Shown in pieces: positions 61,117 to 64,000 of a stretch of 64,000 nt of DNA. This DNA is from Parietichytrium sp. I65-24A (taxonomy: Eukaryota; Sar; Bigyra; Thraustochytrida; Thraustochytriidae), in the NCBI GenBank assembly GCA_012862575.1, contig BLSF01000002.1, positions 62,001-126,000 of the forward strand. The letters are read 5' to 3'. The translations under genes and the position numbers were made by a program. The first letter of the stretch is position 1; every line of letters starts with the position of its first letter. The notes under the pieces were generated by a model. The model was not told the DNA's origin, ran no database searches, and saw nothing but the letters and a program-made list of their open reading frames with translations.

Positions 61117-64000
61117 GGGTGGGACGGGTATCGACCTCTTCATAGTTGGAGCTGGAGCTGTCTGACCTTGGGCTTTCTTTCGTGACGATGTTTGCGTTTG
61201 TTTCGCAGTCCCATTCCTCTCCAACCCTCGTTTCCTACTATAAGCTTAGCGACGATTGGATTTGAAGTGGCTTGACTGAGCCCCGAGAATGTTCGTAAAA
61301 AAACATTTTCTTTTTCGCTTCAATGACAATCCAAAGCACGATAACCTGCGACAACCAATTGTGAATCATTACAGAACCCAACAAGAAGATGAAGATTAGG
61401 TGAATTTTTATATGTGCGAGCCTGCAGAGGCTGTGCACCGCGGATCAAGAAATAAAGGGCCGAATAACTTATATACGGCAGGGCATGTCTAAAATCGAGC
61501 ACAATGGAGGAACACTCTGCGAGAGAAACTTTACTGCATTTACCACGAGATGATAAAACAGTGAATAACTTGAATCATAGAATCTGGCACACGCAGAGAT
61601 TTCAAGTACACAACTGCCGTTCTGACAATCCATTAATTACGATACTCACGCAATCAATGAGAGGCGTGCAAGTAGAAGAGGGTCAAATTTCCAAACTTCA
61701 CTCTCTCAAGAATTGGCAGGCCCGGGCATTTCTCGACGAAGAATGAGTGAATTCCAAGTCATCGGGGTATATAGTGAGAGAAACTGAAAAGTCCTACAAC
61801 GAGAGTCGTTCCACATGGAGAACCAAGAACAAGTCTGTGTCCCACAGTCACTTTGCCGAAGCGATCTTTCAAACCAATCGTCTGGATCGAAATCTTCTTT
61901 TCTGAGTTCCAAGCTTGGTTCCACCGTTGCGACCTCAAGAGCCAAGGAACGTCTGCGAGTAGCAGGAAGGTAACGAATCGGTACGACACAGCTGCCACGG
62001 CAGCTGCGCGCCTTTCCTAAGATTTGGCACAAGTGCTCTGAATTCGCGAAGGACACGAAAGAGTTCTTCTTGACTGCGACCTGACGTATACACTTCGTCT
62101 CTGTGGTGCCATTGATGATATTGGGATGAGCATCAACAGCCAGCCTGAATCTCATCACGTTAATGCGGAATCAGTCTTTCGGGCCTTTCGGGGTCTTCAG
62201 TGTCTTCAGTGTGGAACAAAACGATCGCGCCGCCCGAGTCGCCCAAAACCCACTCGCTTCATTAACGTTAAACACTGCAGTAAACCACTTCGGTTGATCC
62301 CTTTACCCAGGCCAACTGAAGCATGCGAAGCACTATCTTGCCGCACACTTCACACAACGGCTGAAGACCAAATTGCTCATTCGCATTCGTTTTGGATCGC
62401 GCACGAGACATGGCCGTTTTCTCTGTTCAAGCTGTTGGGGAGTGTATTCTATTCTATTGTACACCCACAATGCCCGCAATTCAAACTTTTATGTTCTAGT
62501 AATTCAGGTATTTGCGTATCTTGGGACCATTTGAGAAAACGAAGAAAATTTGGCGTATCGATCATCTAGTATTTAAATTAGTATACGTCAAATTTCGAGA
62601 CTTTTTTCGGTTTACACTTTTTATAATGATTCGCTAAGTAAGTGCGTATGCGACATAAGGGTGTTGTATACAGCGGCGTATGCGACCGATTGAAAATTAT
62701 GGAAAATGGACATCGTTTTGCTATAGTATTCTCGAGCTGTTCAAGATTCAGTCCTGAGTTAAGGGACAACTAAAAAGTATTGTCTCTACTATGGTTTAGA
62801 TTAACCAAACTGAAAGACCTGTGCTCCCGCGGTTTAAGAGGTAGGAAGGGTGCACGGCACCGATATTCTCGATTTTAGATTATATTCCAATTCATATGTG
62901 TATATAAAAAAGTATTGATTCTCGAACACATCGTGAAGGAGGAATCGTTCTCTTGGGGGATTGGCTCGCAAGTAATACTAGTAATACCCTTTATCTGACT
63001 CTCATAAGTCAGTTAGTCACAATACCAACACAGCGCACACTGGGGCAACTTTCAGACCAGTACTGCTACGCGTAATCAGCAAAAGACCGTAGTATTGGTT
63101 TGCAGTGATCGCTATGATCGCGCATTTTTGTGGATTGCGCGAGTGACTTCTGCTCCGTCTTCAAGCGAACCATGTCGTCCAATTCGAATTAAATGGTCTC
63201 TCGCAATCTAAGATGCGCGGAACTTGAACGAAAGATTAAATTTGTAATGTTACTCAGAGATCAGCGGACACGTGGGCTTGCATCGTGGGCGAACATTTTC
63301 ATCCACATCGTTTCACTGGAAACCGAAATGCCAACTGTAAGACAAGTTTTGAACGGGTTCCTGATGATTTCTGCTTCGGATTTTCTGACAGTGGATGGAC
63401 TGTCGGGATCGCTGAGATCCAAAATATATCAAGATAACATCAGTCACAGCATGACTCGGATCGACTCAAAACTGAGAATTGGTATGAGCTTTCGTTTTAT
63501 TTTAGATTTAAAAACATGCTTCTTTCCAGTAAACTCTCAAGCCCTCGTCCTATCATCCTCGCAAGTTGCTGAGTGCTTTCACTTCGTGATACATATCATA
63601 TAAGCTTAGCAGCAGCAGTTCTACGGCACGTGTGCGTACCAGGCCCATGAAGAAGGCTAATCACGTTTTGTAGTGGGGTACACACCGCTGGCTTCGCTTT
63701 ACCGTGATTCAAGATTCGTCGCTATGCCTGGTACTACTGAGCTTGGAGTATCTCGCTATGACAGCTAGTGTACTAGCCTCTCGAATGGTCGTGTTTTGGA
63801 CTGGGCTAGTGCTCGTGGTGCTATCTACTAATACCCCCGCGCCACAGTGGCGGATGGGGGTAGGCTAGGAGGGGAAGGGGGAAAGAGAGAAACAAAGTCT
63901 TCAAAAGTAGAAGTTACAGCTGGATGTGGATGTGTACTCTCAGTACTTGGTACTCTTTGTACTCACTGTCAGTGCTACGTTTAGTAAACTTGCTTGTCTC
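61117..64000. other. 2.9-kb right-end region, no convincing gene
   Basis: From about 61.2 to 63.6 kb the sequence looks more AT-rich than most of the window. Frames at 61504-61746 (+), 61706-62158 (-), 62126-62569 (+) and 63193-63603 (+) have no recognisable domain. The last has a normal ATG and could be an exon, with a GTATGA donor near 63482, but nothing supports it further. From about 63700 the G/T-rich GTAG-type sequence returns, with G runs near 63855-63885. Confidence 0.4.
63961..63973 (+). promoter_or_regulatory. ACTCACWGTCAGT dispersed motif
   Basis: Exact ACTCACTGTCAGT close to the right edge, preceded by several AGTACT-like words. The gene it may serve would be outside the window. 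Confidence 0.4.

Noticed and set aside
61706-62158. 150-codon minus frame considered as a possible transposase remnant
   Set aside because: No DDE-type motif, no terminal inverted repeats and no target-site duplication seen.
63193-63603. 136-codon ATG-started plus frame
   Set aside because: Longest frame near the right end but without domain, biased composition or convincing splice partner.

Overview
This window is nuclear DNA of a unicellular eukaryote. Most genes are single long open frames. The few introns I could place are short (76-91 bases), with GTAAGT or GTGAGT donors and, in the RPS13 gene, a perfect TACTAAC branch site. The gene set includes cytosolic ribosomal protein S13, a spliceosomal-type cyclophilin (PPIL3), a mitochondrial plant/algal-type L-galactono-1,4-lactone dehydrogenase, a GAF-domain adenylate cyclase, an OSCA/TMEM63-like channel and a calcyphosin/DM10 protein of the flagellar doublet family. 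The last implies a flagellated life stage. With three secreted sulfatases and the (GA)n-rich spacers, a stramenopile is my best guess, perhaps a thraustochytrid-like labyrinthulomycete whose walls contain sulfated L-galactose polymers. That assignment is an inference, not proven here. I see no transposon, virus-like element, rRNA, tRNA or CRISPR array.

Layout. 0-10.6 kb: 3' end of a lipase gene, a possible PP1 regulator, a small membrane protein, an IQ-motif protein, a short-chain dehydrogenase and GLDH. 10.6-14.4 kb: gene-poor. 14.4-20.6 kb: small nuclear-type protein, CCDC137-like protein, PPIL3, ankyrin protein and alpha/beta hydrolase. 21-29.8 kb: a phosphatase-kinase fusion, the 1326-residue cyclase and RPS13. 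32-35 kb: OSCA-like channel. 35-52 kb: an accessory-looking block of secreted or surface proteins, made of two tandem DOMON-DOMON-cytochrome b561 paralogues and three iduronate-2-sulfatase-like enzymes. 52-58 kb: DM10 protein and a membrane-anchored protein with a nuclear-localisation-like cluster. 58-64 kb: no convincing gene, but a 1.1-kb direct repeat with an ambiguous base at the junction, which may be an assembly or haplotype join.

How the genes may work together (inference). A 3'-phosphoadenosine phosphatase-like domain, three sulfatases, GLDH and two b561 oxidoreductases could all serve turnover of a sulfated wall and ascorbate redox chemistry. L-galactose is both a wall sugar in labyrinthulomycetes and the precursor of the GLDH substrate. 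The cyclase has a lipid-anchor signal and PKA-like sites.

Many computed frames start at GTG or TTG. I moved starts to the first supported ATG. Exon structures were set by joining frames at consensus splice sites and by comparing paralogues.
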